NCBI RefSeq assembly: GCF_020882245.1
Contig: NC_083598.1
Span: 27,441,858 to 27,505,857, forward strand
Source: Rhopalosiphum padi
Lineage: Eukaryota > Arthropoda > Insecta > Hemiptera > Aphididae
Length of the DNA stretch: 64,000 bases
Direction of reading: 5' to 3'
The notes beneath the pieces were generated by a model. The model saw only the letters and a list, made by a program, of their open reading frames with translations, ran no database searches and had not been told where the DNA came from. Below are positions 28,001-40,794 of this stretch, one piece after another. A program made the translations under genes and the position numbers. Within the stretch, counting starts at the first letter, position 1. Each line of letters begins with the position of its first letter.

Positions 28001-28896
28001 TATCATAAGGATTTTATAATTTTTGTACTAATTGTGTATCTAAATATATCTGTAAAAACCAATGTAAATTTTTTTCCATTGAGTTATTTATGACGTTTCT
28101 GAATGTCTTAAAAAATAAAACATAGAAAAAATGTACAGACTATTAATCATTCAGACAATATACATTTTATTCTGTCAAAATTCAGTAGAAAAAATACTTT
28201 TAACCAAAATTTAATATTATAAGAATTTAAGTACATAGTACATACTATGCGATAGAATTTATCTGTCTCTGTTATTTTGTAAATTTAAATTATTTAGTTT
28301 ATTTAAACGGTTTGTTTCCCAAATGAATAAATGATATTATACTATTACCATCAAATAACATAATTATTTTTATTTCATTATAGAATCATAATTGTAGTAT
28401 TGAAAATTGAAAAGATTTTAATTTCATAAAATGATTTGAATTATTGAAATAGAAATATGGTTGGATATTCAAACGGTTTTATAAAAACACAACAATTTCT
28501 TCAATATAATATTATTCTCATCGGATTTAATGTTCTCGAAAAACTAAGCCGCTTGGCAACAACGGTCGGTTAAATATGATGATTGGTTTTCGTTCGAGAC
28601 ACAAAAGACTTATCATATTTTTCTGGAGTCTATTTCATAAAACTTAATGATTGGTCAATATACCACAGTAATATAAATGTACACGAATAGTAACCAATGA
28701 AGTGACCCAAACTGAATGGTTCAAATATTTGTCTAGTATACAATACACGGATAACGGGTGGTGGGTAAAATAAAAACTTACGACCATTCTAATAATACTT
28801 TTCTAGACGATTTAATGTGAATCTGTTCTTCGGACGAAGTTCTACGTAGATGGCAAGTGGGAAGGGAAAGGGCCTTAGTGGGATCAGCTGAACAAA
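25081..28896. other. AT-rich non-coding DNA
   Basis: No confident gene. A 35-codon coding-like fragment at 27216-27323 is listed separately. The stretch from about 28500 towards the exon at 29180 becomes less AT-rich. Confidence 0.5.
27216..27323 (+). pseudogene. Short coding-like fragment, unrecognised
   Basis: A 35-codon frame ending in TAA reads VPDAISRQKVIELNEQLSEA followed by SKILNNLNN. This is a balanced, charged, helix-like composition with heptad-like spacing, unlike the K/N/I/F-rich chance frames nearby. There is no start codon and an in-frame TAA lies just upstream. A TTACAG acceptor-like site (27203-27208) precedes it, but that TAA lies between the site and the open frame. It may be a decayed gene or transposon fragment. 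The parent family is not recognised. Confidence 0.2.
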
Positions 28897-29161
28897 ATGT
28901 GCACTGGACTAAAAGAGAATAGGATTTTGTATTTGAGAGAAAGAGATAGTTATTTGGAGTGCAAAACTAAGGACAAATTTTCAGTGACCCAAAGGACATA
29001 CGGAATCGGGTCGGTTGATAAAGGGAGAACTTTTTCCTTACACCGTGAAGTCGTAAATAAATCCTATGGCACGATACGTCTGATGACCATTATAGCGCGT
29101 TGCGAATATATTTTCTTCGGATTAATTAATAAAGAATCCAGTGAATCTATTATTATTGTTG

Positions 29162-29179
29162 TTGTTATTTTTTCCACAG
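29162..29179 (+). other. Splice acceptor of the receptor exon
   Basis: The tract TTGTTATTTTTTCCACAG immediately precedes the exon, a strong pyrimidine-rich 3' splice site. The upstream frame happens to stay open (from 28897), so an unspliced reading looks like a 151-residue protein; only the part after the acceptor resembles a known family. Confidence 0.85.
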
Positions 29180-29332
29180 GAGCAATTTTTGAACAAGGAT
29201 CTGATGAAGTGCAAACCGCATTCAAATTAGCTGTGTTTAAGCATAACCAAAACAATACTGAAAGACGATTTGAACTACAAGCCTATGTGGACGTGATTAA
29301 AACTGCAGACGCTTTTAAATTATCTAAACTGA
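29180..29332 (+). CDS. Ionotropic glutamate receptor (AMPA/kainate type), internal exon
   Basis: A 153-nt exon with phase 1 at both ends. It is preceded by a T-rich tract and CCACAG (acceptor AG at 29178-29179) and followed by a perfect GTGAGT donor (29333). The in-frame translation carries GAIFEQGSDEVQTAF, then LAVFKHNQNN and RRFELQAYVDVIKTADAFKL. This is the start of the extracellular amino-terminal domain of ligand-gated glutamate receptors: the first beta strand (GAIF), the helix with the conserved AF..A spacing, and the second strand followed by the TADAFKLS segment. It most resembles insect AMPA-like (GluR1-type) subunits. The exon ends with A, so the next codon would be completed by the following exon, expected to start with an Ile-Cys pair by family comparison. 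No such exon was found to the end of the window, which implies an intron of more than 34 kb. The receptor is a tetrameric glutamate-gated cation channel at synapses. Confidence 0.9.
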
Positions 29333-29338
29333 GTGAGT
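29333..29338 (+). other. Splice donor of the receptor exon
   Basis: GTGAGT directly follows ...AAACTGA and matches the metazoan 5' splice consensus. The poly-T run after it contains the stop that ends the read-through frame. Confidence 0.85.
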
Positions 29339-29728
29339 TTTTTTTTTATTAAAATATTATGATAGTTTTAGATTAATTCATATCAATAAATAACTAATTT
29401 AAAAATATCACTAAAATACTTTAGACGAACAATATCGTTATATTTATATTGGTGGTACGCATTATAATATATACAAATTAATAACTGTTTTTTTATGCTA
29501 AATATTTCTATCTTATAACATATTAGTGAATATTATTTTGTATATCTATCACTTTAGTCATTAGAAAATATGATTAAGACTGTTAAACAAAACAGATTCA
29601 TTACTTATACTGAATAAAAATTATTGTGAAATTAGATATGTAACTAGAATGGTATACTTATTTTTAAAAAACAATAATAAATTAATTTATATAAAAATAA
29701 TTAACAAAATGTACCCATATATGTACAG

Positions 29729-29913
29729 TAGCAGTTCCCAGCCCATGGGCCGTGGTACCATTATAATATTAACATCATTAAAGTATATATTTAAAATAAT
29801 ATTGTTATATATTATATACATATGCGTATATAGGTATTATTATATTAGTTATTGGTGGACCTATAGAGATACAAAATAGTGGTCCGCATAACTAAAAAGG
29901 TTGGAAGCCACTG
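29729..29913. mobile_element. 185-bp hAT-type MITE with 8-bp target duplication
   Basis: The element is flanked by perfect 8-bp direct repeats ATGTACAG (29721-29728 and 29914-29921), which fit the nTnnnnAn pattern of hAT target sites. The ends TAGCAGTTCCCAGCC and, on the opposite strand, CAGTGGCTTCCAACC are imperfect inverted repeats of the common hAT form (CAGTGG-TTCCCAACC-like). The interior is AT-rich with no coding capacity, so it depends on a transposase from elsewhere. It lies about 400 bp downstream of the receptor exon. Confidence 0.85.
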
Positions 29914-29921
29914 ATGTACAG

Positions 29922-32900
29922 GGTTAGAACAGAATTAGAATATAAAATCTTCACTCATTCAAACAATTTATTTTTTCAAAATTTTTATTAAAATACTGTC
30001 ACTACTGTCAATGTTAAATTTTAATTTTAGATAATAATACATACTCCATATGAAAACTGATTTATTACTATTAAAAATAGTTCAAATCCGAGAAACATAA
30101 CATAGGACATGGCATCATAAAGAAGCAATAGTTCTCTGACTCCAATTCTAATTTAAAATTAATTAATTAACTTGGAAGTTGACTTTAGTTAATAATAAGC
30201 ATTAGATTAGAATATTAGTAAAAATAATATTTCCAAATATAATACTATTAATACTAATATATGATATACATACATATATTAGTAAATAAAACCAACCCGA
30301 TTTAGTATTCTGTATTAACGATATTTCCTAATAAACATTTACACTTTTATAATAACTAAAAATAAAAATAAAGATATTATATTGATTAGTTTGCCACCCT
30401 TAAATATGACTGACTCACTGTTTATCATAAATCTTTATTGAAATTATCACTATATTGTATATACATTAAAAAGATAGTTATCCTAGCGTAAATAATTGTT
30501 ATTGAAATTTGCATGACAGAAATTTAATTCAAATTAATTGTCAACTGAAGTGAATCATTGCACTGTTTCCATTTAAGCTTAATTTTTAAAAGCAGTATTT
30601 TAATATTTCAATTTTTATATGAAAACATTTTTTTAAGAAGAAATATGAATTAGTACTGATGTACTAGTATTCGGCCTAACCTAACCGAAAGGGTGCTGCT
30701 TGTTCATTGTTTATAGGCAAAATAATGTATGAGATATTTTCTCTCCCTCGACATAACGGAAACCAAAAAACATTGTGTTGCCTATTCAAACATTTATTAT
30801 ATTATATAATATTATATTCTAGCTGTACTGGATTTTATGTAATTATATGAATCTCCATGTCTTACTCACTGTTATATATACATATCAATCGACATTTTAG
30901 ATTTCACTTATCTGTAAAAATCTCGTTGTTTCTTTAATTCGTGAATTATTTTTTCTAGTTTTACTTATAATAAATTATACTATTAGACATTAGTAGAATA
31001 CAAATCAAAAGTTAAGTTAAGTTTAAATATATAATTTTATTTATTTTTCGATATTTTATTATTCTTTATTTTGTATTCTAGAAAGTAGAATTAACAATTT
31101 AAATTTGAATGTTTGTTATATTTCTATTTATTCAAATTTTGTTGACCGAATAATTCTATTATGATATGAAAAGATAATGGAGTTTTTCAGTTTTTTATCG
31201 TAAACATTTTTTTTTATACCAATAATTGTGAATATACGACATTTTATCTGTCTAGCACTATACCGTGACCAAAAGCACTCGTTATACAATCTGGTCGTTG
31301 TTTTTTTTTTTAAAATAGCTATTTAAACTAAGCAGTAAATTGAGCAACTTATTGAATGGCTTATTCTCTAGACAATAGACATGGTTAAATTTTATTTATC
31401 GACCATAATTGTCGAGTTTTCTGAAAATAATGTTATGTACAATATACACTCTTTTAAGCACTTCGTTCTAGTGGTGAATTAGTGAATAATGCCCCCAAAA
31501 ACATAATATATAGCAGCTAACGAATATTTAGTTGTATAATATTATATATTTTTTTAACACGTTTTATTAGATTAATATTTTCCATGATAATTTTGTTAAA
31601 TATTTATCTAAAACCACTATTTTATTTTACATCTTCACTCGTATTTATGCAGTTAATTGGATTTTGAGTTATCCGAGACTGTCAATTTCTTTTACATATG
31701 TCATTCACTTCAACGATACGTTAAATTAAACAACGTTAAATTGTACACGATCCGGCAATCCTCTTTCAAATTTTATTATAACTGGGGTCTTAATGTAAGA
31801 GTAAGACTATAGACATGCTAATGACACGTACCGTTTCGTTTACTCAACTTAAAAACAATGTGTGTTGTAAATTTATTTTGAAAGTTTGTCATGAACCAAT
31901 TGCTTAATTTGACTATATAGTATTAGGTATTTCCCAAAAAGTATATAATCATTAATCACTATTTGTAACATTCTCGTAAAATTAATACACGCTGATTGAT
32001 AAGTGATATTAATATATCCTCTCACGTTTTATTATTATAATTACCCTTGCATTTTTGTTAAACAAATAATATTAAATCCTACCCAATAGCTATTTAAAAT
32101 AAATCATTACATCTTTATAAAAATCTATGACTGTAACTAAATCAAAAAAAAAAAACAATTATATTCCCTTAGTGACAGAAGAACGATAACATATACCTAC
32201 TAGTTCCTACTACCTATCAATTTTAAATAAAAAAAAAATATTATGATAAAATGTTAATTAAAACTTAAAAATTGTATAATATAAATTTAACAATAAATTA
32301 ATCTGATTAATTATTCGTTTCAATTCGATGATTGAAATAAATACCTTCTGTGCACTATATTTTAGTGTACGCATATAATATGAATAGCTTTCATTTGTGC
32401 ATTTATTTTTCAAATTGTATTTCATCGTAAAAATATTGAACTTCATTGCTAAAATGGAACATTATTATCATTGAATTTTCTATCAATGGACTACTGTCAG
32501 ATACAGTAGTCAATGACTTCTAGTCATGATAGAATAAAAAAAAAACAATGCAGTGTAAAACAAATCCATTGAACATAACGTTATTGTTCTTCGAAACATT
32601 AATGTACCTATATTGCCTATTCTATACGCCCTGCTACACATTATATTATTATTTAAAAAAAATCGGACAAGGTACAACATTGATCAAGTTTTGGTCACTC
32701 GTTTCGCTTCACTTACCTCAGTACATTAAAGTGGTGTATTATTTCGCATTAAAAGACATTTGAAAGCAATGATATATCATTGGTTTCAAAACAGTAGTGA
32801 TTTAGTTGTAGTTAATATATATATTATATATAATAGGTCATTTCAAACATTTTTATTTTTCTCGTACAAATAATGCAATGTGATTAAAGACTTTCGACGT

Positions 32901-35025
32901 TTAATTTTATTAATACAGTAACGAATAATAACGGTGGAAGACTTCATTGAAAGATTGCAATTAATTTAAATTGTTTATGCGGGAAAATTATCGTTTTTAC
33001 AAAATTATAAATTTATAATATTTAATTATTAATTATTTATTTTTATATTTTATCTATCCTTTGTTACACGGTTTTTAAATAAGAATTAAACTATAGCAAA
33101 ACAAAAACATCTTTTACAGTCCCTATTGTATTAATGCACTAAACAATAATATCATGGTTGTCAGCGAGAATAATATAATAACAACAATGCAAATCTACTA
33201 TGTATGACCTATATAACTATTTTTGAATAATAAGAAACAATAGAAATGCACAAACATATTTAAAAGATTTCAACAATTTTTGAATTGAAAATTTAATTGG
33301 ATTTGTTTTAAGCCAATCATTACAATATATAATATGTACTTATTATATAAATATATATAAAATCATAAATTTTAATTGAAAGCGCATGTAATAATAGGTA
33401 TAGCTAAAAGGGACGTATTAGGCTATTATAATAATAGGCGGCTGTGTAGTACATTTTACCTTGAAAATCCATACGCGGTATAAACCTCGGAAAACGAGCT
33501 GCGTATTTCGTCGAGCCTGAGGTAATGTGTAGAAATGTTCAAGACTCATTTTACCGGAACCGTGTAGTACTGCATAATACTAAAATGTATATTATTAAAC
33601 ATACCTATATGGCATTATACACTCGAGAACAATATAAAGTATACCTAAGTATTTTGATAAGAAATTGTGGTAAACCAGACAGTTGTGAGACAGGTGTGTT
33701 GAAATAAGACGGAAAATATCACAGTTACTCGCTCACTAAGAGTAAACCGTATACAATGAATAATGATACAATACTCGACAAGGCTTACTGTACGGTTGAC
33801 GGAATACAGAAAAACATGATTTTATAATACCTCAATATAGAAATAACAGACGTAATTTCAAAGTTGTCAGCGAAATCCAATGAGGTTTTAAACTCGCGCG
33901 TTTCAACTGTGATAAGCACGGTCGACCATATTTATTACAGTACTCCGGATGAGAGGGTAACAGTGATTTTTTTTCAGTCGGCTAAGCTTATAAAACAATC
34001 TAATAGCGAGATTTAGATAGCGTAAGGTATATATTTGGTTTTTTAAAATCCAATAATATGTTAATTTTGCCCACTTTTTAAATTGGTTAGCCTGAAAAAT
34101 GGACAGATTCCAGACAGGGTTTGCGGCCGCCAGCGTAAATATATGTGTATTAAAAAAAAATTGAAATTACACCGCTGGTAAAAAGCCAATAGGTTAATTT
34201 TCGGCTATAATTTATCGTTTTGGTATACAATTATGGTACAATTATACATTTTTTCAGTTCGAAACGATATCGGTTGTGTGATATATACACACACCGGCAA
34301 TAACCACTTTTAATTACCCGTACAACAACACACAATATGCTCAAATTTATTAAAAACAATAAAAATAAAAACTATTAATTACTGATGATTGTATTAAAAA
34401 AATATATCGCCAAAGGAGTTTGACTTTTTGCATTGCCGCTATACAATTATACTCTAAAATTATTTCTTTTCATTCACGTGATTCAATTAACCGGGTATTT
34501 CATCGGTAATAGCCGAACAGATATTAATTTAAAATTGCGCATTTTTTTTTTGTTGATATATTTGAATATATCATATTATTTAAGATTTATTGGTCTTGCG
34601 TGTATGTTTGTTTTATGTTTTGCGTTGTCTTCAGGAAGATTAAAAATGATCAGATTCTCAATTTTGAGAATGGTTTCTGACTGAAAATCAAAACTAATGG
34701 GTACAATTTTTAGTATTTTTGTTATATAATATAATCGAAAAAAAAATGAAATAAATAAAATGGGAAAAACAGAAATTTTATCTCAAAATATTGAAAATCT
34801 CAGAAAAAATAATTGCAAAAGTAAGTGACATAACGTGCCGTTTGATGATTTTACTGTAAACAAATTTTAGAGACTTTAAATGTTTCTCGTTTACGTTTGT
34901 TTGATTTACTATACACAGTGCAGTTTAAAAATATTTAAATTAATTTTAGCAATCTAAACCACAAACCTATTTATCTATATTATTATAAATAAATGGTAAA
35001 ATATCCTAAAATATAAATAGGCTTG
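29922..35025. other. AT-rich non-coding DNA
   Basis: No gene is recognised. Less AT-rich stretches occur at 31740-31860 and 33420-34000, without a splice-bounded or domain-bearing frame. Chance frames here (for example 33525-33707 and 34433-34684) have no recognisable features. Confidence 0.5.
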
Positions 35026-35477
35026 CATAGCGTTTCCGATTGGGGGGATGTAGATCCCCCAATGACTTTTTTTGTTTGATATTTATAAAAATTAAATTCA
35101 TTTATATTGCACTATAATGTTAATGTATTAAAGTTTGTTTTATTTTTTTCTCTCAAAACAACGCCTATGAGCGTATACATATTATTATTATCTAGATACC
35201 ATACTCATTCTATGAATAAGGCTGTTATTGTTATTATAATATTTAGTTGCTTATACCTACAAAATATACGGGAATTACTCCGCTCGATGATCGTGAATAT
35301 TCAATATCAACACACTCCTCACTTGTTATAAACAAAGTATAAATTTACCTTAATTTAAAAAATGTATATTAGGCCATAAGTGCATAACCATAAATTATGT
35401 TTTAATGATTAAGTAGTATGTATTAAAAAATCGGCCACATCCCCCGCCACCATGACAAAATCATTTGACCGCTACTG
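35026..35477. mobile_element. Probable degenerate hAT-type MITE
   Basis: The right end, read on the opposite strand, starts CAGTAGCGGTC and runs into CGGGGGATGTGGCCGA. The left end starts CATAGCGTTTCC and runs into GGGGGGATGTAGATCC. The pairing of CA(G)TAGCG with the G-run/GATGT block suggests decayed terminal inverted repeats of a CAGTGGCG-type hAT element. An 8-bp target duplication is not visible. The 74-codon frame inside (35107-35331) has no domain. Confidence 0.45.
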
Positions 35478-36599
35478 AATAAGAATCGGTTTTTGTATGC
35501 AATAATTTATCATTAAATTCAAATTTAATTACACATCCATTACAGCGACCTAGTTATAATGAACCAACATTGACTAAATAAAACAGAGCGACATGCTTAG
35601 TTGTGTTCTATGATTTTATTCTGAAGGAAATCACTTTTACCAATGTCATTATTATATATTTTTTTTGGGGGGTACATTTTTTCTAGAACTAAGAAAAAAA
35701 TCAATATGCCTAGAACATTTATTTGACTTGATCTGTCTCCGCACACAAGAATCTGTCGACACAATTTGGTTGGTGTTTAACGCTCAAAAAGTGTACTGGT
35801 ATAATATATATTTATATAAATTGCACACAACCGAAATGTACCACACATATAAATCAAGCTACAACTATAGGCGTGGTCGACAGTTTCTTCTCCAAGGACA
35901 CGTATCATAATATATATATATATATATACACGTTATACTCATATATAAACACCCTAGTCACTATAAGCTCTATTGAAACCATTTGAATCCAACATAATTC
36001 GAGTTTGGCCTAGACGCCTAGTCTTGTCTGTCAACGTGACGTTTTATCATCGTAATCATTTTGTTATTAATAGCATCATTATTAATAAATTAACAATTTT
36101 TAGATTTAAAATAATATAGCAGGTTGTGATTATAGCAATAATATTCATTAGCTGTAACGTTGCACTCGAAAATTGAGCACAATATAGTTTTATACTTATT
36201 TTAATGATTATATTAATGTATATAGTACGAGTATGTATATTATTATACTCTCGATAGTATGAAGCAGATGACACGACGGCGTAATAATATTTTTATTATA
36301 ATAATATATTATTCCACACGGTTTTAATTGTATCTAAATAACGATATGATGACCAATCGATACGATAAAAATATTTATAGGCTGTTTTTATTATATCGAA
36401 TAATCGTTTAAAAAAAAAAAATCGTTGTAAATAACTATACGATATAATTTGAATTCAAAGTCACGCTAATTGTGGAGTAGTGCACTAATGATGAACAAAA
36501 TATTATTATATCAACAATATAATTGACATTTGTGGTTTATTCGATACAACCGCGAAAATAAAATATATTTTATATAACACGACGACCAATATTTTATAC
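35478..36599. other. AT-rich non-coding DNA
   Basis: No gene is recognised. A TA run lies at 35912-35928. Chance frames such as 35665-35910 have no recognisable domain. Confidence 0.5.
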
Positions 36600-37660
36600 T
36601 ACTATTTGTCCACCAATAACGGACGAACTTTTGTAGTCGAAATTCACGCATTGACAGTTTGATAGAACTTTTTTCGGAGTTGTCAAACATTCGTTACAAA
36701 ACGTGAGCGTTCCAGCGGTTCAGATATTTCGAATTGTTTTGATCCGGGCTTACCCGCAGAGGTATATCTCCACTACTTAGACCAGAACGCATTAATTCTA
36801 GTTAGCGTGCGATTCCGGTAACCTTAGTAATGGTATACGTTTACAGTAATGGGCATCGTAGCCGATCATCATATCGGGGTACATTATAACAAACTGACAC
36901 AATTATAATAGGGCAATATTATGTTTATTATAGTGGATACATGGAAGTACAGAAAAGGTGTAACGAATGTCATCACCGCCGAGTCAGTCGACGATTAAAA
37001 TATAAAACCATAAAAACAATTATAGCTGCGGATTGAAATCGTGATTTGGATTACTTATTCGCAAAACCGTCTACGTATTATTTTTATCACGACTTCTGTG
37101 AACAATAAACGCTAAAGAAAATACACTTTAAGCGTAAAAAAAAGTCCATTTTTTCCTGCACGGCGGTCACATATAATATTTTATTACTATTAATTAAACA
37201 CTTACCAAACAATACCAATAATTATTCGAGCTCACCAGACGGTTTACCAATTGACACCGTAACGATCATCGATTTTAGATACTCGTTAAAACTGGAAGTG
37301 TTCAAGTTACATAAATGTAATCGCATGATGGTTTATACAGCACGCAAGTATAGGTACTCGTCGAACGCACTAAGTAAAAATTAACGTTTTTCATTTCGCA
37401 AATTAATGGATCGTTAATATTATTATATCAATTTCGTTTCGAGTAAACGAACATCTACAGTTTACGCTACGTGTGTTTTTGATTGACGGAGTAATTTTAA
37501 TCGGTTTTAAAATAACTTTGGAGTGTTCAGTCTTCAGTGAAGTGCGCACTGCGCATAATATTATATACATTAAATTGCAAATTAAATATACATACCTACA
37601 CATTATACGTTTAAGGACCATTACTGCACATTCGATTAATCTACAAACCACTGTGGTTTA
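36600..37660. promoter_or_regulatory. CpG-containing patch
   Basis: Higher GC and CpG than the flanks. On the minus strand an ATG frame at 36798-36760 reads MRSGLSSGDIPLR and ends exactly at a GTAAGC donor, but no partner exon was found. Two overlapping open frames on opposite strands at 37403-37661 have no recognisable domain. The region may be regulatory or contain non-coding exons. Confidence 0.25.
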
Positions 37661-38100
37661 AATATCAAATATAATAATATAATAATTATGTACTTTTATA
37701 AATTTGATACAATTTATTTGCAAATTACGACGGATATCCGCTGTCGGCGGTGCTGGAACACGATAATAATAATATTATATTATATTATTGTTGTATCATT
37801 TTTTTTTTTTCAGTAATATACCTATTATAATCGCGTGGCTATCAGCTTACTTTATCGTACCCATTACATAACCGCGTGGTTCGACGATACCTTTATTCGC
37901 GTTATATTAATTTTCATACCTTGACATTTATACCGTTTGTACCGACGAATTATACGTAAGAAACGTATCTTATAACTTTGATCGCAGTCACAATTTCACA
38001 AGACATACGCCATATTATTATTATTTTACACCTGACAGTGGAAGTGTTACGCCGAATAATGTGGCAAACGAGCATAATATAAAATGGCTGATCATATAAC

Positions 38101-38156
38101 CAGTGGTTCCAACTACCAAAATGTAGTGGTATCAACTGCTGTGCCCCCCCCCCCCA
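38101..38156 (+). repeat. Short hairpin and poly-C tract
   Basis: CAGTGGTTCCAACTAC at 38101-38116 is the imperfect inverse of GTAGTGGTATCAACTGCTG at about 38123-38141, giving a 41-bp foldback with hAT-like ends. It is followed by a run of about 13 C (38144-38156). This may be an internally deleted hAT remnant. The C run is a likely site of sequencing or assembly length error. Confidence 0.5.
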
Positions 38157-38647
38157 CCAACATGACGAATCTATCGACATCATCAACTGTTATATTATAA
38201 TATAATATTGCATAATATATCATTAGCACAAAGAAATCGTCCGCTGTTCCCCAATAACAGACATGCACGAATGAATGTCACAATACCTTTGGACCCTTTG
38301 CGTTTACATAATATATATATATATATATATTTATTTAAAAAATGTATATGTTTAATATATATAATATTATGTACTCGCTGCAATAATAAAAATAATAAAA
38401 TATTACATCGTCACAGTTTTTATATTGCACGAAAACAATATATATTATATACATTTATTTTTAGTACGCGATTCCCTCTATTAAAACAATGTTATAATAT
38501 CAACATATAACGTGGGCACACTCTGAGTGTGAAATCATTATTATTATACTATAATAATACATGAAGGCGTGTGCAGGAAAAAAAAATAATCAAATCACTA
38601 TGACGACGATTTGGGCACACTGCACAAATCACATAGTCAATAATTAT

Positions 38648-39699
38648 TAGGACTCGGATTTTTATTCAAATGCATATTTTTCTACAATTTCCTTAAAATA
38701 ATTTTTATTGATATATATTTTATTAATATTTTGCATATTTTTGCATACTGAAGTAAAGATCACTATAAATTACATATTTCAATATATTTGTATACAATTT
38801 GCATATTTTTTGAAAAGTAAATCGAATTTTTTTAAATTTTGCTCTGTAGAGATTTAATCTAAATTTAATATGTTATTTTAAGACTAATATCTGTCATCAA
38901 ATTACTTCAAATAACCGTCTAGGTGGTGCAGTAAGATCAATACTGTCATCATGTAATACTGTAATAGAAAGTGTTGGGGGACCTACAATTAATTGTTTAT
39001 TGGATGACAACTATACTGTCTATTCCTTTAGGTATATTAGTCAGTGACGGTTGCTCATTGATGTAATCTATTCGCAGTTTTTCAAATAAGTTTTTTAGTT
39101 CGTATCAAATAATATTTTGTTTAATAAGTGTCAAATTTTCTTTAAAAAAGGCCAAAGGCAACAAAAGCACAATTTTACTTAAATGATTAAAATAATTCGT
39201 GGAATATTAAGTGGGAAAATAAGCAACAACAATGAAAGTATTGAAGAGTTGTCACCTGAAGACATTCCTTGTCTTAAATATGTATCTACATGATGTCTTG
39301 CGACGTAGGAAAAAGTTTTTCTAAGTATAAATGCTATGTGACAATCGCAGAAGTTTCCAATTTGAAAACCTTAAATTACATTTTGTAATTTTGTGTTGGT
39401 ATTTGTTCCAAAATTAATATTACGTTTTTGTTGTTAGTCTTAAATTTTATATAAATATTATAATATCATTGATCAATGATAAATAATAATTAATGGTAAT
39501 AGTTTGGTTGGAATTTTAATTATGTATTTTTTATTTCTACAGTTATCTTTTTTATTATCATACACTTTCTGATAATTTTTAAAATATTTAGTATTTTTAA
39601 GCGAGCAATTAATAATTTTATTTTGCACATTTTTGAATTTCTATACGCACAAATATGTGCATATTCAACAATATTTGTTGCATAAAAATCGTGGTCCTA
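38648..39699 (+). mobile_element. 1,052-bp hAT transposon relic with target duplication
   Basis: The ends TAGGACTCGGATTTTTAT (38648) and, on the opposite strand, TAGGACCACGATTTTTAT (39699) are inverted repeats matching at 15 of 18 positions. They are flanked by ATAATTAT (38640-38647) and ATAATTGT (39700-39707), a near-perfect 8-bp duplication of hAT type. Several GCATATTT-like motifs lie just inside both ends, as expected for subterminal transposase binding repeats. The 3' half still encodes a broken hAT C-terminal dimerisation domain, so this is a deleted, mutated copy of an autonomous element, not a pure MITE. It sits in the presumed second receptor intron. Confidence 0.9.
39183..39417 (+). 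pseudogene. hAT transposase C-terminal domain, frameshifted
   Basis: A frame from 39183 reads KIIRGILSGKIS, then IEELSPEDIPCLKYVST and stops at TGA 39291. The domain continues in another frame as KSFSKYK (about 39310-39331) and in a third frame from 39343 as NRRSFQFENLKLHFVILCW, ending at TAA 39415. Together these match the family order of hAT dimerisation domains: a Leu-Ser-Pro-Glu-Asp segment, Lys-Tyr-(Ala-Pro), Ser-Phe-Ser-x-Tyr-Lys, then Arg-Arg-Ser-Phe-x-Phe-Glu-Asn-Leu-Lys. At least two frameshifts and an in-frame stop make it non-functional, and the N-terminal zinc finger and catalytic core were not found. Confidence 0.85.
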
Positions 39700-39707
39700 A
39701 TAATTGT

Positions 39708-40794
39708 AATATTATTTTAATGTAATATAATATAAACGACGGCGGTGAATAAAATTCTAAATCGGAACGGTTTTGATATATTATTTATTATCAAAAACAT
39801 TTCCCAGCGTAATGTATTTTCCATGTCGACTATTTAAAATATTAAATTGAAAATTGTTATTTTGATGAGATAAATGTGGAAATGATGTCACCGGCTTACT
39901 GCCCTCGTAATGAAAATGCAAATTAAGAATTTTTCCTCCCTCAGTCAAGAAGTGATAATAATAATAAAACAAAAAAAAAATTAATAAATATGACGATATT
40001 ATAAAAATTATCATATAGCTTATAATGTAATAGCTTTTATTTTATTTGCAGTTAAAATGAGACTCATATTTTAGTATATTATTTTATTTTAAATTAGTAA
40101 TGTCTATTTAATAACACAAATCTAATAATATATTTTGAACTTGATTTAGCCCAACGTAATCTTATTATTTCTTGACACCTCTGACCTGAATGTTATATAA
40201 AAAAAAATGTATTTTAAAAACGCATCTAATACTCTTATTCGATTTATTTTTTAACGTTCAAATACTTTTTGAAAGTAATAAAATATATATAAGATAAAAA
40301 AAAAATAATAAATGTATGATTATACAATTATGTATTATAATATTGATATAGTAATTATTATTTGATACTACCTGGTTAATCTTTACTACTGTTGTAACAT
40401 TTTTTTGTTCGAGATGTTTATCAATAAGCAGGTATCTGAAATTCAATTATTATTTCTTCATCAAACTTAAGTTTTTTTGTTTTGATATTAAAAATAACAC
40501 TTTAACACAATAATACAATAATCGTATATTCAAATAATGTTCCATTTAAATTATTCACATAATTTATTATTACAAACAGTGTAATTTTTAATATACATTT
40601 AATTGTTGATAATAAAAGTATTTAAAAAATTATTTAATACCAATAAAAATATAAATATTTATTCATATATTATAATATGATAGAAATATAACAGAATATA
40701 ACACATAGACATATCTATGTCGATTACCTAGTTTGTAAAAGATAAATAATAAATAATATATTGTATACATTAAAAACGATAATTTATACAATTA
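39708..40794. other. AT-rich non-coding DNA
   Basis: No gene is recognised. AATAAA on the minus strand at 40663-40658 lies about 130 nt beyond the stop of the candidate minus-strand gene at 40795-41120 and could serve as its poly(A) signal. Confidence 0.4.

Noticed and set aside
28897..29179. N-terminal extension of the receptor frame back to 28897
   Set aside because: The frame is open only by chance. The part before the CCACAG acceptor has no receptor similarity and includes a repetitive IIVVV stretch from the pyrimidine tract.
30675..30686. CCTAACCTAACC, resembling insect telomere repeats
   Set aside because: Only about two repeat units, which is within chance expectation.
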